Positions 11,301 through 23,800 of a DNA stretch of 64,000 bases are shown piece after piece. Each line of letters opens with the position of its first letter. Positions within the stretch are counted from its first letter, which is position 1. The notes under the pieces were generated by a model. That model did not search any database. It was given only the letters and a program-made list of their open reading frames with translations, and was not told where the DNA came from. The stretch comes from Serinus canaria. Lineage: Eukaryota; Chordata; Aves; Passeriformes; Fringillidae. Location of the stretch: positions 44,176,435-44,240,434 of the forward strand of contig NC_066317.1 in assembly GCF_022539315.1 (NCBI RefSeq), given 5' to 3'. The position numbers and the translations under genes are program-made.

Positions 11301-12326
11301 AGTATACTGCTATCACAAGTCCAGCTGTTACATTTTGTGAGCTGCTCCAAACCCCTCAAATAGACTCCACCCCACGGTAAATGTAGCTCTAAGTACTAAT
11401 GTGCCTTTAAATAGTGCACTGAATATGCTTACACTTAGCTAGAAACTGCTGAAAATAACTCTCATCATTCTATTTTGAAAACTCAATCACTTGCCTACGA
11501 AGTAACTCTACTAGCCAACAACTACTGTTTACACAGTATTTTCTTATCCTTTAGTTTAGAGACAATTTCTGCTCCCTAACCATAGCTGCTCATAAACACT
11601 GAAGGGCAAGAACGGACATATTAATGTTACGGAAGTTCTGAGAGGTCTGACAAATAAAGCAATGCTGCTCAAGAATATTTGTTTTCTAAGACAGTATCAC
11701 AAATAGCATGAAGGCCAAAGGGAATACTAAATGTTCTGTGGGAAAATAATATAGCTGCATAGGTGAAAAGTTGGTCCCATGGTAGCTGAATGCAGTACTC
11801 CTATTCATCAGGATGAGAACTGGATTCTTGTAGGGATGTAGGTGTGATCTCTTTAATGGAGTTCTGTGTTTCAGCACAGTTGGAAATGGAAATGTGCATC
11901 ATTCTCATACAGAACTCAACTGATGTCTTTTTTTCCTCCTACTTCCAAGACATGAACCAACTGTTAATGCTCTTAATGCTGCAAAACTATTTCAGGCTAT
12001 TAATGAAAGATCATTTATACTTCCATGAACATACAAGCAAATGCTGAGCTTTGCTTACATAAGCAATCCCCGCTGACCATGATAATTACTGGTTCTATGT
12101 TTTCAATCTCTAGTATGTATAAGTATTTGCTAGAATGAGGACCTCTTCATATGTATAAAGGAATTATCAACTATTCATGTAAAAAGTATGCTCCACTTTT
12201 TACTTACATGTAAAATTAAAAAGGAGACACTGCATATCACCTACTAACTTTTTGATCAGATGGTTTATGAAATGCTGGTCAATGAAAGTCAACCAGTCAA
12301 TCACCTGAATGTTAGAAAATACTACT
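8386..12326. other. Spacer between EXOC1L 3' end and EXOC1 5' end
   Basis: AT-rich with no coding exon recognised. It should contain the EXOC1L 3' UTR on the minus strand. Candidate minus-strand poly(A) signals are ATTAAA at 11852-11857 and AATAAA at 10514-10519; neither can be confirmed from sequence. The rest shows nothing recognisable. Confidence 0.5.
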
Positions 12327-12590
12327 TTAGGACAAACGACAGAGGGACAGACATAAAAGGTTGGAAGCATAGAAGCAAACCCTCATAACTACTAAGAAAT
12401 CTCTATTGCTGGATGACCAGATTGAATCATCATTTAGGTAGGTGTCATCAAAGTTCACAATCTTGAAGTCCTTCTTAAGGTACGTGGCATTCAGTTTGTT
12501 TAGCGTTCGAGCAAAGGTATATTTAGATGCACAACTATATGCTTCCATATTGTAGACTTTTTGGAAATGCATATCAAAATATGGATTATC
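12327..12590 (-). CDS. EXOC1L: EXOC1L terminal coding exon (residues 85-171)
   Basis: 264 nt including the stop. It starts in phase 0 after the acceptor tttttttag with [20 protein letters not shown]. The first part aligns with EXOC1 exon 3 ([18 protein letters not shown]). The exon then continues past the point where EXOC1 has its next intron, adding a tail that ends [16 protein letters not shown]. The hydrophobic, cysteine-rich C-terminus is specific to EXOC1L. Confidence 0.95.
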   Translation of the reverse strand, partial: DNPYFDMHFQKVYNMEAYSCASKYTFARTLNKLNATYLKKDFKIVNFDDTYLNDDSIWSSSNRDFLVVMRVCFYASNLLCLSLCRLS

Positions 12591-15500
12591 CTAAAAAAAA
12601 ATTGAGAGAGAATGAAATTACTACACACATTACAGAGTTAGAACTGCAATCTGTTGTTATCTGCCCAGCTACATACAGGGCTTTTTCTCAGTAGGATGGG
12701 CTCTAAAGGACTTCAGATACTTCTGCTATTCATCTTAAATGGTCTTTTAAAACTTCGAAAATTAGCAGCTGTAGTTCTTTGCCATTGGGATTTTTTTCTG
12801 AGTAAAACTTTCTAAGTTTTCTCATGCAATACACTCTACTTTATTGGTATTGCACAGTCTTGTTTTGAACTGAATCAGTTTGTTATGTTGCCTAAAACAC
12901 AGTATACAAAAAGCACTTGCCTTGGACTATAGCTGTCTATGTCTGTGGGAGAAGAAGAATATTGATTGTCCTTTCTGCCAGAGTTGTATTTCTTTGTGCT
13001 TTCTGACTCTTTGACACAATTAATCCTAGCAGCAGATAAATTCTTTTAAATTCTATGGATATGAATACCTATTATGAATATTTATAGCAGTGTTAATTAC
13101 TCCATGAGTTTGAGGTTCCGTTAGGCTTTTCTTTAATCAAAAATGAGACAGATTTTGATAATCCCAGCTGTAAAAGGCTGATTCATTTCTGAAGAATATT
13201 TTAGCACAACACTTCAGAAGAAAGTCTCCATAAAAATTTTTAATGAAATTTTGTTTTCAAATATACTCTAAAATCTATTACATTAAGTGCAGGTTACACT
13301 GGAAGCTGCAGATGGAGAACTTTTATTACCAGTTATGATGACCAAATTAGAAAACACCCATCTTCTGCCTGAGGTCTCAACCAGAGATGAAAGCTATTAT
13401 AATAAACTAACAAACAAAAAAAATCTCACCTTCCTCTTCCCCTCCAAGAGTGCAAATGCGATGTGGAGCCTCTTACGAGCAATAAAGCCAAAATTCCTTG
13501 GTAACTTAATTTTATTTTTCAGATAATGCATTTTAATTGCATATTATACTTGTATTTTAAATTGCAAAACAAGAAAATTATTTTCTATGTACATAATACA
13601 GAATGTGACACTTACTGTATCTGCTTCTTTTCCATCAATCATCTCCAGATCTTTCAAAAACCACTTTTCAACTATTTCATATTTCTCCTCTCTGTCCACT
13701 CGCCAGTGTTTAACCATACATATTTCTACTTCTTTACTCTTAGTTACTGCAAGAAAAAAAGAGTTTAGATATGCAAGCAAGTACTTCTCAAAGTTAAACC
13801 CTGACAGGCAGGGCTGTATTGGGTTATACTGGACTTATAGCTTTATTTTGCCCAGGTAGTAGGAACAGTGCCAAGTTGTCGTCTATGAAACCTGTCAGAT
13901 TTTAGCAGATTTAGGATTTACCTTACCCACCCTGTGAAGAAAGAATTGTTTGTTCAAAAGCCTTTCATGGGAATTCACTAGCACTGCAATGAAATCCTCA
14001 TTCTGGCACTGGGTCTGCATTATCCTTCTTACTTCAAGAAGGAGACTTTTTGGGGTGCTGCAGTTAGGAAATTACAAAACCTCTGTTTTACCTAGGTTCT
14101 GCATTTACATGACTTCTGCTATTCTTTCCATTCTGTGAAGGAAGTTCTCTTACGAAGCCATTACTTTTTTAAAGCAAAACTCTTATTTCCCTATATAGTA
14201 TGTAAATGAAATCTACATCGAAATTTTTTCTTAAAGCTTCCAATTGTCCAGTGCTACATTTATAGAAATTACTGTTTTCCAACTTAGGCAGAAAATGAGA
14301 TTAAAAAGAGCATGAAGATGGTCTTTGCAATAACTACCATTATTAATTGATTACATTGAGTGCTGACTAGGAGACTGGATTTCTGCAACAGACCATTACG
14401 AGTGTGAAAAGTACCAGAGCCTGAGCAATCTCCTACACATCCAGCTGCTGATGGCTGCAGGGCAGGCCACATTCCTAAGCTAACTGATAGTTCAGGAATA
14501 GCTTAGGTCAATAACTCACCTACATCTGGCAGGAGCCTTTTGACATCACAGCACAAGACTAGGAACACAGGAGCAAAATGCTTTTATTTCCAAATACTGC
14601 CCGAATTTTTGAAACCCTGTTTTGAAACTTCATTAGTTTTACCTTCCTCCTGTTAAAACAGCTCTTATTCTCACCTGCTTATTAGAAAATGATTATTAAG
14701 TAACAACAAAGTATATATATGTTGGAGATATTCCTTCTTTTCATTGCAAAGAAAAACAGTGGAAAATATATAAATTGATCATAATTTCTCTCAACCTATA
14801 GCTTCCCTGCCTGAGAAAAACAAATAATTTTTTTCCTTGGTCCTATCAATCATAATTACTCAATCATTTTGACCAAAAGACCACCACTGTGTTATCTTCC
14901 ATGGAGAAAGTACAATGGTTTTCATTTGCAAGCAAATCTAGCATATTAATCTTAGAAAGCTCTCTTAATACTTTCACCCATTTTGTTTGTTGGTTTGCCA
15001 GCTTGTAAGGGAATATGTTGTGTCCCTCAGAGTTAAAACTAAAGAAAGCAAGCCCAAATACCAAGTCCTCTCAAAAATACAAAGGGATGTCCTAAGGACC
15101 CCCAGATCCCCACATTGCCACTGCTGTACCCCTCTAACAGAAATCCTATGACATAAGGGCAGAGGACAGATCTTATGCACAGTGCATAAGATCTGTGGTG
15201 AAACTTGGGTGTGCTGTTTTTAGTTAAGAGGAAACAAAAATTATTTTCCGGCATTTTACATACTGCTTGATCTTGCACTCAGTTAAAAGAGTCAAAGAAT
15301 TTTTTTTCATAGAGAGCATGAGCTCAGATTTACCATGTCACTCTATTAAGCTCTAAAAGCTTTGCTTGAAGTGGGCACAGCTATGGCAGTACCTTCATAG
15401 TGGACAAAGTATTTCTTAAAGCTTTTCATGGACTAAACACCTTTTCCAGTATCTGTAGGACAAAAATGTTATCCCCACCATTCTTTCTTGGGTGTACCAA

Positions 15501-17399
15501 TACTGGGTTGTGAAAACCCCTAAATGGGGTCGCATTTCAGCTCTGTGTTCTTCTGGGGTTTATAAACTGTTTTGTGAAAGGATACTGTCACCTTCGTGCA
15601 AGAACTGGGACTTGCTGTTGTGAAAAGGAAAGGAAATAGTGCTGGCCATATGGCAGCAAAAAAATATTGTTCAGTTACCCACAACAGGGTTTTGTTTCAA
15701 AGGGCAGAGACCTCTCAAGTTTTGACTATAGTTTGACTGATTTTTTTTTTTTTTTAATGGTAATTTGAAATAAACAGAAACACAGAGAGGTTGCATTGCC
15801 GGAATAGGAGTTTAGATAATGTGTTTTGCTTCTACAGAATCACAGCAGAACACAGTAGCTGCTGGCAGCTGGATGCAATCCATCTTTCAGAATCAGGTTT
15901 CCACTCTACTCACCACTTACTCAACCGTGCCTGAATATATTAAGAGAGTGTAATATTGGATGGTGGAGAGATCCTACTCTTAATACTCTACATGAGTTTT
16001 CCTTTATGTCTTTAGAGACTTCCAATCAGTAAATCTGATAAGGGGCTTTCTTTAATGGTTTGTTCTCCTCTACCTGAAAAAGAAGTTTTTAGGAAAGATT
16101 TTAAAGGCGCATAATGTTAATTCTCCTTTTTGGAAGTTTCACAACAGTGAACTGCTTATAGAACCCCAACATGGAACTAATCATACTTCTACTGATAGTT
16201 TCATAAATTATGAATGAGATTGGTATTTCTATTTGTTTAGAAGCCCTATGATATGCAGGAGTTAATTCCTAAAAACTGCTTTTATAGTTCTAACAGACAA
16301 AGCCTGTTCTACCAAAATTAAAGGAGTACAGGAAACATAGCTGGCTTAGGGTTTCCAATAATCAGTAATACAGCTCATGTGTTCTAAGGACTTCATGTTT
16401 TTAGAAAGTTAATGAACACAGAATACTGGATGCCAACCCCATCTATGTCTCAAGTACACAGACTATTTCTACCTATTATATGTATTTGGAATGAGAAGAG
16501 GAAACAGACTGAAAGAATTCATCCACTTCAACCTAACTACTTATAGATGACATTTCTCTTTTTAGTATTTTTCAGTGGTTTGAAATAATAATTTTAAAAA
16601 ACCACACACAAACCAGCTTTTCTGAAACCTCTATGAAATAGATTATTCACTTGAAAAGAAATTTAGAAAGTAGCCAGATAATTACCACTTAAAGCAATCT
16701 TGTTTTACTCGAAGTTTGTGCTAATTACTAACTCCAATGTGGATTTATTTAAACCACAAGTCTAATTTGTTCGAAGTGGAATAGGGACAATATGCAGGAC
16801 ATTAGACCAAGCCGAGGGATAGTGCACAAAATTTACAAATGTTTCCTGCAATGTTAATGCAGGAAAAAATCCGTAGAGTTTGGAAAGAATCTGTAGAATC
16901 TAGCAAAGAATCTGTAGAAACCCTAACTAGAACTATTGTAAGGGTTTGCTCTTTTCAGAGCAGTTCGGGCGCTCTCAGCCCTGCCACGGCCAGAGCACTG
17001 CTCTCAGGTGCGGGGCAGATGTCGTGTTTCCCCGCTGGTGTCAAACCTGGAGCCGGTGTGACTCACAAGCGGGACCGAACGCCGTTCCGGGGGCTGCCGG
17101 CGGTGCGGGAGCAGCCAGCCGGGCTCCGTGCGGTGCCGGGGAGCGGCGCGGCGGGACGAGGCGCTGCCCCGTTCCGGCCCGGGGGCGCTGAGCCCCGGCG
17201 CCGCTCCCTCGCCTCCCCCGCTCCCTCGTCCCGCCGCAGAGCCCCGGAGCCCGGCCCCGCCCGGCGGCTGCCCCGTACCTGCGGCGCACAGGTAATAGCG
17301 CTGGGCGCCCGCGCCCTCCACCTCGATGAACTCGTGCAGCCTCTGCCGCCGGGGGCCGAACAGCCTCTTCGCCAGGTCCTCCTTCACCAGCGAGGACAT
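12327..17399 (-). CDS. EXOC1L: EXOC1L (exocyst complex component 1-like), complete, three exons, 171 residues
   Basis: EXOC1L is a short paralogue of the EXOC1 N-terminus carrying only the Sec3-type PIP2-binding PH region; its cellular role is poorly known. Joining minus-strand exons 17399-17279, 13746-13616 and 12590-12327 gives 516 nt, 171 codons plus stop, close to the roughly 172-residue human protein. The start [20 protein letters not shown] matches the vertebrate protein family. Further conserved blocks are [56 protein letters not shown] and [16 protein letters not shown]. Splice borders are GT-AG throughout. The frame is intact with no disabling changes. It lies head-to-tail upstream of EXOC1, and the start codon is inside a CpG island. 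Longer frames extending upstream in the island are not supported by conservation. Confidence 0.95.
13616..13746 (-). CDS. EXOC1L: EXOC1L coding exon 2 (residues 41-84)
   Basis: 131 nt, exactly the length and phases of EXOC1 coding exon 2. The acceptor ends tttttcttgcag and the donor is GATACA|gtaagt. Peptide blocks are [17 protein letters not shown] and [18 protein letters not shown]. The basic and aromatic pattern follows the PH-type region of EXOC1. Confidence 0.95.
15166..15196. repeat. Perfect 31-bp inverted repeat (15-bp arms, 1-nt spacer)
   Basis: acagatcttatgcac, then a, then gtgcataagatctgt: every base of the two arms pairs. It could form a cruciform or an RNA hairpin in the EXOC1L pre-mRNA. 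No function is assigned. Confidence 0.95.
16862..16922. repeat. Degenerate short tandem repeat around aatctgtagaa
   Basis: Three imperfect units of about 20 bp (aaaatccgtagagttt, aaagaatctgtagaatct, aaagaatctgtagaaacc) lie in EXOC1L intron 1, close to the CpG island. Small and probably incidental. Confidence 0.6.
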
Positions 17400-17700
17400 C
17401 GCACCCGCGGAGCCGCTCAGCGCCGGACACCGGCCCCCCGCGCCCCGCAGCCGCCACGGGGCACCACGGCGGGGGCTGCGCTCCGCCCGCGCGGGACCGC
17501 GGGGCGCGGGGGAGGCATGGCCGGCACCGACCCCGCTCCCTCCCGGACACTTCCCCCCGCCCCCAGCAGCCGCCGTTAAAACTTCGGCCGCCGGCGCCAG
17601 GAGAGGCCGGGCTGCCGATCTCCCCGCCCCGTGCGCCGGCGGGGCGCTCCCGGCGCAGGGGCCGGTACTGGTCAAGCCAAGTGGCGGAGGTGCCGTCGGG
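16960..17700 (-). promoter_or_regulatory. CpG-island promoter of EXOC1L
   Basis: A strongly GC- and CpG-rich block spans the first coding exon and about 300 bp upstream of the ATG, with sharp AT-rich flanks. No TATA element was seen. The transcription start is inferred to lie between about 17.45 and 17.7 kb. Several long frames on both strands here are GC-driven and not treated as genes. Confidence 0.8.
17279..17399 (-). CDS. EXOC1L: EXOC1L coding exon 1 (residues 1-40)
   Basis: The ATG is at 17399-17397 and the donor is GCCGCAG|gtacgg. Peptide: [20 protein letters not shown], then [20 protein letters not shown]. The GC-rich island DNA gives an Ala/Arg/Gly-biased stretch (GAGAQ) where the human protein is less GC-driven. 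The exon is 121 nt against 124 nt for the matching EXOC1 exon and ends in the same phase. Confidence 0.93.
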
Positions 17701-17785
17701 TCCCCTGCCTGAGCTGTCACCAAGCCGGGGGGAGGAGATAACGAACGGGGAAGGACGCAAAACAATCACACTTGAGGCAATTTAC

Positions 17786-17810
17786 AAAAAAAAAAAAAAA
17801 AAAAAAAAAA
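17786..17810. repeat. A25 homopolymer tract
   Basis: 25 uninterrupted A (poly-T on the EXOC1L strand) just upstream of the EXOC1L CpG island. Such tracts are nucleosome-poor and length-unstable. Not preceded by a recognisable retrotransposon body. Confidence 0.95.
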
Positions 17811-20800
17811 GAAATAAAAAGAGCTGTTAACGCAATTCTTTTTATCAGGAGATGAAAGCGCTGAGAATTTATAAAGGAATTAGATAGCATTATGGCTGTC
17901 ACCAGTGTTCCTCTAGTAATAGCTTTTTGGCTATTAATAGCGTTAAGGACAAAATTACCTTATGCCATTCCTTATAAACAGAAAGTGAGCTCACGTCCAG
18001 AGGAGCTCAAAGGCAGCCTGGGCACCACTCCCAGAATGTTTGCACATGTGAGGTCTTTCATATCAGACATAAATGTATTTGCAGAAATTTTGGTTGTTCC
18101 TGCCATTCTGCAGTTGTGTGGGTGAAATTCCTGGAGTTGGGCGCTCTTCTAATTCCACTATCTATGATAGGCTGTGCTGGAGTTTTGCATTTTGGACTAG
18201 TTTCTGGCTGGTTATTAAAGTTTGGATATTCTCTTCTAATTCTTATCTTCAAGCTTAGTATAGCTGAATAGCTTACTGAGTTTTTCAGTTTTGTGATCGC
18301 AATGCAACATAGAAAGAAATGTTACCTTGGAATGAAACTGAGTGCTAAAGTGAAGACAAGATTTAGAATCTCAGCATATTTTAAAAATTGGCAATATTAG
18401 AATTAGTTAGTGACTTAGGTCTACATGGTGCTTTGATGATGTGAAACAAAATGGAATCAAGTTAAAGTGATGTAAAATTAGGGAGAATCATCCTCTGCTT
18501 CAGATATTAAGCATATTGGGTTGGCATGTGGAAAAGGATTGGAAAGAAACTAGGTTATGATTTATTATGCTTTCTTTTGGTCCCAAACTATGTTTGGAAA
18601 CACAGTTGTGATTTTTAGATATATAATTTCCCTCTGATTTGGGAGAATAAAGTTACTCTAAGCATCAGGATTTATAAGTACAGTGCTTAGGGATAAATTT
18701 ATTCTCTTTACTTTAAAGTGTTATTTTAGGAAAAGAGCAAGATACTCACTTCCAAACCAAGACATCTGCATATCAGGAAAATGCTTTCTTATGGAGACTT
18801 CCCAGAGGATATCTGAGGCACAGGATGCCCAGGTTCCTGCCCACAATTTTGATGACTTGGCCACGCCTTGAATATGAGACTGCTGTACAAATTGGCTTGC
18901 AGTTCACTGTCCCTCTCTGTCAGCCAGACATTGGCAGAATTGGCAAGGCTGATACCCGAGGCTTCATTTCATCATCACCAGTGTTAATAGTGCCATGGCT
19001 GGAGGTTTCAGTGCTCATACTCAGTGCCAGACTCCTCATTAGGAAGCAAATTTTGGCTCTGCTAGTCTGTAGCTCATGTTGCATCTCAGATACTTCAGTA
19101 TTTTTTTTCAGTTCTGAAGAAACAAAAGTACAGACAAAAATACCTTTAGAAAAATACTTGCAGCTCTGGAATAATTTTCAGTCAGTTTTTCCATTGTTAA
19201 AGATTCAGGTGGTATCAGAGTAACTACCTAGAGGGCAAGTGAGGCATCACTGGCATCTTGGACATGATGGAGCTAAGGCAAAAATGGTGCATAGGTCTGA
19301 TCTCTCTTGAATCAGATTTTCATTTTTCACAGTTTGATTATAATGTGATTTCCACAAAAGTGTTCTGAGGTTTGATATATTAATATTCTTCTGCAATATC
19401 CTTTATTGTATTCTCAAATGCTGCATTAAACTCTGAGTATAGAAAGAGCAGAATGGTAGAAAGGTGCAATGATGATTTTAATAGGCAATGTTTTAACAAC
19501 AAACATAAGAATTTGTAATTCACTATTGCTTTTGATTCTTTTGATTCTTTATTCACCCATCCTCTGTTACAACATAGCAGATTTCAGATCCACCTTAGCT
19601 GTGATAGTATAAGCCCAAATCCTAACAGTCTGAAAGGCAACAGCTGAGCTATAACTCACACAGCCAGCAAGGATACACTAACTGTGGACTAGGAACAACT
19701 TATCTGACACCCAAGGTCACAGCCAGCCATCCCTACCTCAGATAATGCCATTCCTAAATGAGGATCTTATAGCTATAAATCAGAAAAAAATAAACTAATT
19801 GTTACAAGGACCACAAATAAATTTACATTTAAATTTAACTGCGATTTACATGTAGCTGCTCAAATAGATGAATTACAGATGATTGTGAAAGCCACACAAC
19901 CTCTAAACCAGGCTCACAGTGATAGAGAGAGAGAGAGAAGTAGTCACCAGGGAAGTGTCTTAGACCCTTCTGCTAAATATTAATTACTTATGTACCTTTT
20001 TTCCCCCTGGTTTTCTCTTGCAATTTTTTCCCCATGTCCAAATGCAGTTTTCTTTACGGTACCCAGGATATTAACTTTAACAGATGTAGCAGCAGATCAG
20101 AAAATGATACATCTCTTTAATCTTCATTGTTTCTCAGTCACAGTGTTATGGTAAAAATCTATTCACCAGCTTTATAAAAAATATTTGTGATGGGTCCTTC
20201 TACTTCTTTGAGTCTACCATTGGACATTGGGATATGCATGCAATGTGATTATTTGAGGCTTGATCCAAAACACATTATTCAATAACAAAATTGTCTTTGA
20301 TTCTGGTGGGCTTCAGAGTAGTCATTACAGGCACAGTAGAATAGATACCGTGTTTAGGTGGGACTTCACTGTGATCTGCATGTTGAAGCCTTCCAGAAGA
20401 TGTACGTTTGATCTTTCTCTCAGTTCTTGGCACGCCCTACAAAGCAGTGTTTGCTGGAAGCATCTTTCCCATTGCTCCTTGTTTGACAATGTTGTGAACT
20501 AAAGGGAAGGAAAATGCAACATGAAGAATAATTTCTCAGAGCTGCAAAGAATCCCTAGACTGAAAAATATAATTTATAATAGGCTTTAGTTTCTGATAGC
20601 TGCTGTTTCTGTTTGAGGTTTCAGCCAGGTGCAGTTTTCTCTGTTAACAATTACTTTGTTGTCTGTAAATATTCTTCACAGCTTTGAGTCCCCAGACCGC
20701 TTCTTTGATATCCCAGACGATATTTTAGCAAATGACATTTTGCAGTGAGCTGGCTGTATAGAGCAGTTTCCAAAGCTGACTTCAGAAAACTAGTTCTGAA

Positions 20801-23800
20801 CAATCATCATTTTTTCCCTGTGATTTACGAATTATTTTTTCTCAGGTCTCTTTCCCCACTGGCATTTATAGAAGATCTGACTCCTAATTATGGCTAGTTA
20901 TTCCCATGTTTTTGTAGCTATGCCAATAGATAGTGCAGTGAAGCATAAACCTAACTATGTTGTCCTGAAAACTCTTTGGTACAGCAGAGATAGCAGAGTT
21001 TCATGCAGAAATGGTGTTCAGTAAGAAACAGCTTGAGACACTCAGTTTTAAAATAGGAGTATAGAAATACATGAAGTAGAAGACATCAGTTGGTTAAAAT
21101 GTTCTTGCAGAATTGCTTTTCTCCTGACTGTTTTGGGGAACCCATTAAAAGAGTCTTGTACCAATGCCAGGATATTTGGGTGCTCAAACAGACAATGATT
21201 CAAGATTTTATCAGTTCTGGTAAAGAAAATTAAACACCAAATGTGGCTGTTGTCTCTAATGACATGATGTAATTACTTGGTTTTAAAAAGCAGTACTGTA
21301 CTCTTTTCTTGGAAGAAAAGAGGTAAAAGAGTTTATTCTCGATTTTATTTAACTGATGCTCAAATTCCTCAAGTTTATATTGACTTTATACTGCTTAATA
21401 ATTTTCAAAATGTAATCATGAGTGTCACTGGCATAAATGGTCCCATACAATGTCAACATCTTATCCAAAATTTTCTTTTCAACAGAAAATAGACACATCC
21501 TTCATATAAAAGTAACCAGATGCAGTTTTATGGATGGAATTTGAAAGCATATTTTGAAACAAAACACAAAAGTATGAAGTATCCAATGCTTCTATGAAGA
21601 ATTTACACATGTTGAATTTTACACATATATGAACTAAAAATTAGGGCTGTAAGCAAATTAAGTTAAATAATAAGACTTTCAGTTCCTGTTCAGCAGAGCT
21701 CCTAAAAGCAGCCACATTTAATTAACAGCGTGAAATCCTGGCATGATGGATTCAGCGCTCTGCTATTCAAATATAACACATTCAATATCATACAGTTTTC
21801 TTTGTGGAGGTAAAACCAGAAAGTTAAGAATAAAGGAAAAATAACCAGAAAAAAAATTAAGACAAATCCTATGAGTTTCTATGCATACAAATGAACATTA
21901 ATCTTCTGACAGCTGTGAGCTTTTGAAATTTTAGCTCAGGGTTTTGACATCTGTGGCATGTTTTACAAAAAATACAGAGGAGAGCACATAGTAGAGAGTT
22001 ACATTGATCAAGAAGTCAAGAAGTATCTTGATAATACATTAGGAGTAAATTATGTTGTTACACAAATCAAAGTTCCCTTTTATGTTCTCATTTTCTTGTA
22101 AATTTTTTAATAAATGGATTTTTTCTTCCAGAGTTACCCAGAACAACTTTAACAGATATTCTGTCAAAAGCCTCTTTATACTTTTTAATAATGATTTTCA
22201 TCTCTATCTCTGTAGTTGCAAGTAATAAATTTAATTTGTCTTGGCACAAGAACCACTCTCTTCTCTCATGAAAATTGAACATTATTATTAATGTAGATAG
22301 TCAATTACTTCAGATTAATGTGGATTTATATTTTAAATCAATACATCACTGTGATGCAAAGCACTCTTAAAACACTGCAAACTTCTGATGGATATCTAAT
22401 CCATTTTTTAAAAATTCATAAAGTCGGGAATCTATACAACTGCGTAATTTGTATGGATGTTGTATTTAGGCCGTGAGCGCATAGTTGACAGTTCTGTGGC
22501 TTAAAATATATCTTATTCTATATAGATCTTTGGAAGTTCTTATCTGGTCAGTTACTTAGAAATCTTAATGTCAAATACATCAAGAGAAGAAATAAAACAC
22601 AAAATTTTGAGAGTAAATTTAATTTGTTGTGGGAAAATACTGATAAGAGAATGGTGGACACATCTCCAAATGCTTTCAGAGGTGGCTGCTGTCATCTAAG
22701 AGGTCAGTTGGTCAATTACAAAGTACAGAGCTCAGTACAAGGATCATTAATGCAGATGTAATGACATTAATGCAAATGTATGAGCATTTGCAAATTGCGT
22801 GATCTGACTTTAAACAAGTTTCTAACATTCTTTTCCTGGAGTGTTGAAATGAAGACAAATGGCTATTCTGCATTGTCCACTTAATGGAGTCCTGCACATG
22901 GAAGAAACGGCTTGAAGATGGATTGGGAGTATTCCCCGGACTAGTAGATCAGTAGATATGCTTTTCTCATAGCAGGATCAACTTGATCTCATTTATCTGG
23001 TCTGCTACTAATCAGAGCCACAACTTCTGTAGTGGTCAAAAAAGTCTAATTTCTTGCATACCAAACTGCAGCACTTAAAGATTTCTAACCCTCTCTTTGC
23101 TTTACCCAATGGATGTTCTTGGAACTCTCTGGGTGCATAAACTGAGGAAGATTTGATGCAGGGTATTTGAAAAACAGAGTAGGTGTCCAGGCCAAACATC
23201 TGCTTTTTATGACTTGAGAACTCCTTAAAATTTGGTGTTGAAAACTTGGATTCATTATGATTTTTTTCTTGGTCTTCATTCAATTCTTATATTTCACTCC
23301 GGAACAGAAAATCAAAAACTGAAATTGTATATTGGTGTAAGATCAATAAAATAAAACTACAGGGTGCTTCACAACTTTTTCTTGTCTGAAATTTGAGCTG
23401 GAACTAGAGAATATTGCCTAATGAGAAGATTCATTCAGTTGCATTGTTTAGTGGATCCAGGCTAGAGACTGTTGATTTTGTTTTGATATTTTGGTAAATT
23501 TTTCTAATAGCCTGGAAACAATACTGAATAAAAGTATTAAATATATCCGTCCTCCCACCTCAATGATTCAAGCAGATTGCAACAGGTTAATGAATTTTCA
23601 TGATGTCTGCCAAACATCATAACATTTCAGAACCAAGCCCTTTTACTGAACTAAATAAATAATTAATTTATTCTGTGACTAATTAAACCTGGTTTCCAAA
23701 GAATTTCTGCCTACTGGGTGGTTGATTTTGTAGCAGAGTTGCATTATGGCTGTGGGGAATCTACTCCCTGCTTGGACATCAGACAAAGCTGGTGAGGGCT

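Larger units (their letters stand above)
13747..17278 (-). other. EXOC1L intron 1
   Basis: A 3.5-kb AT-rich intron. It contains a perfect 31-bp palindrome (15166-15196) and a short degenerate repeat (16862-16922), listed separately. No mobile element was recognised. Intron 2 (12591-13615) shows nothing notable. Confidence 0.7.

Noticed and set aside
16839..17765. Long overlapping frames on both strands (up to about 250 codons) in the CpG island
   Set aside because: GC-rich DNA has few stops; only the MSSLVKED frame at 17399-17279 is conserved and spliced to EXOC1L exons.
22088..22282. 64-codon minus-strand frame with Lys/Glu-rich, helix-like composition
   Set aside because: Looks somewhat protein-like, but no family recognised and no convincing splice sites; kept only as a low-level suspicion of an old LINE remnant.
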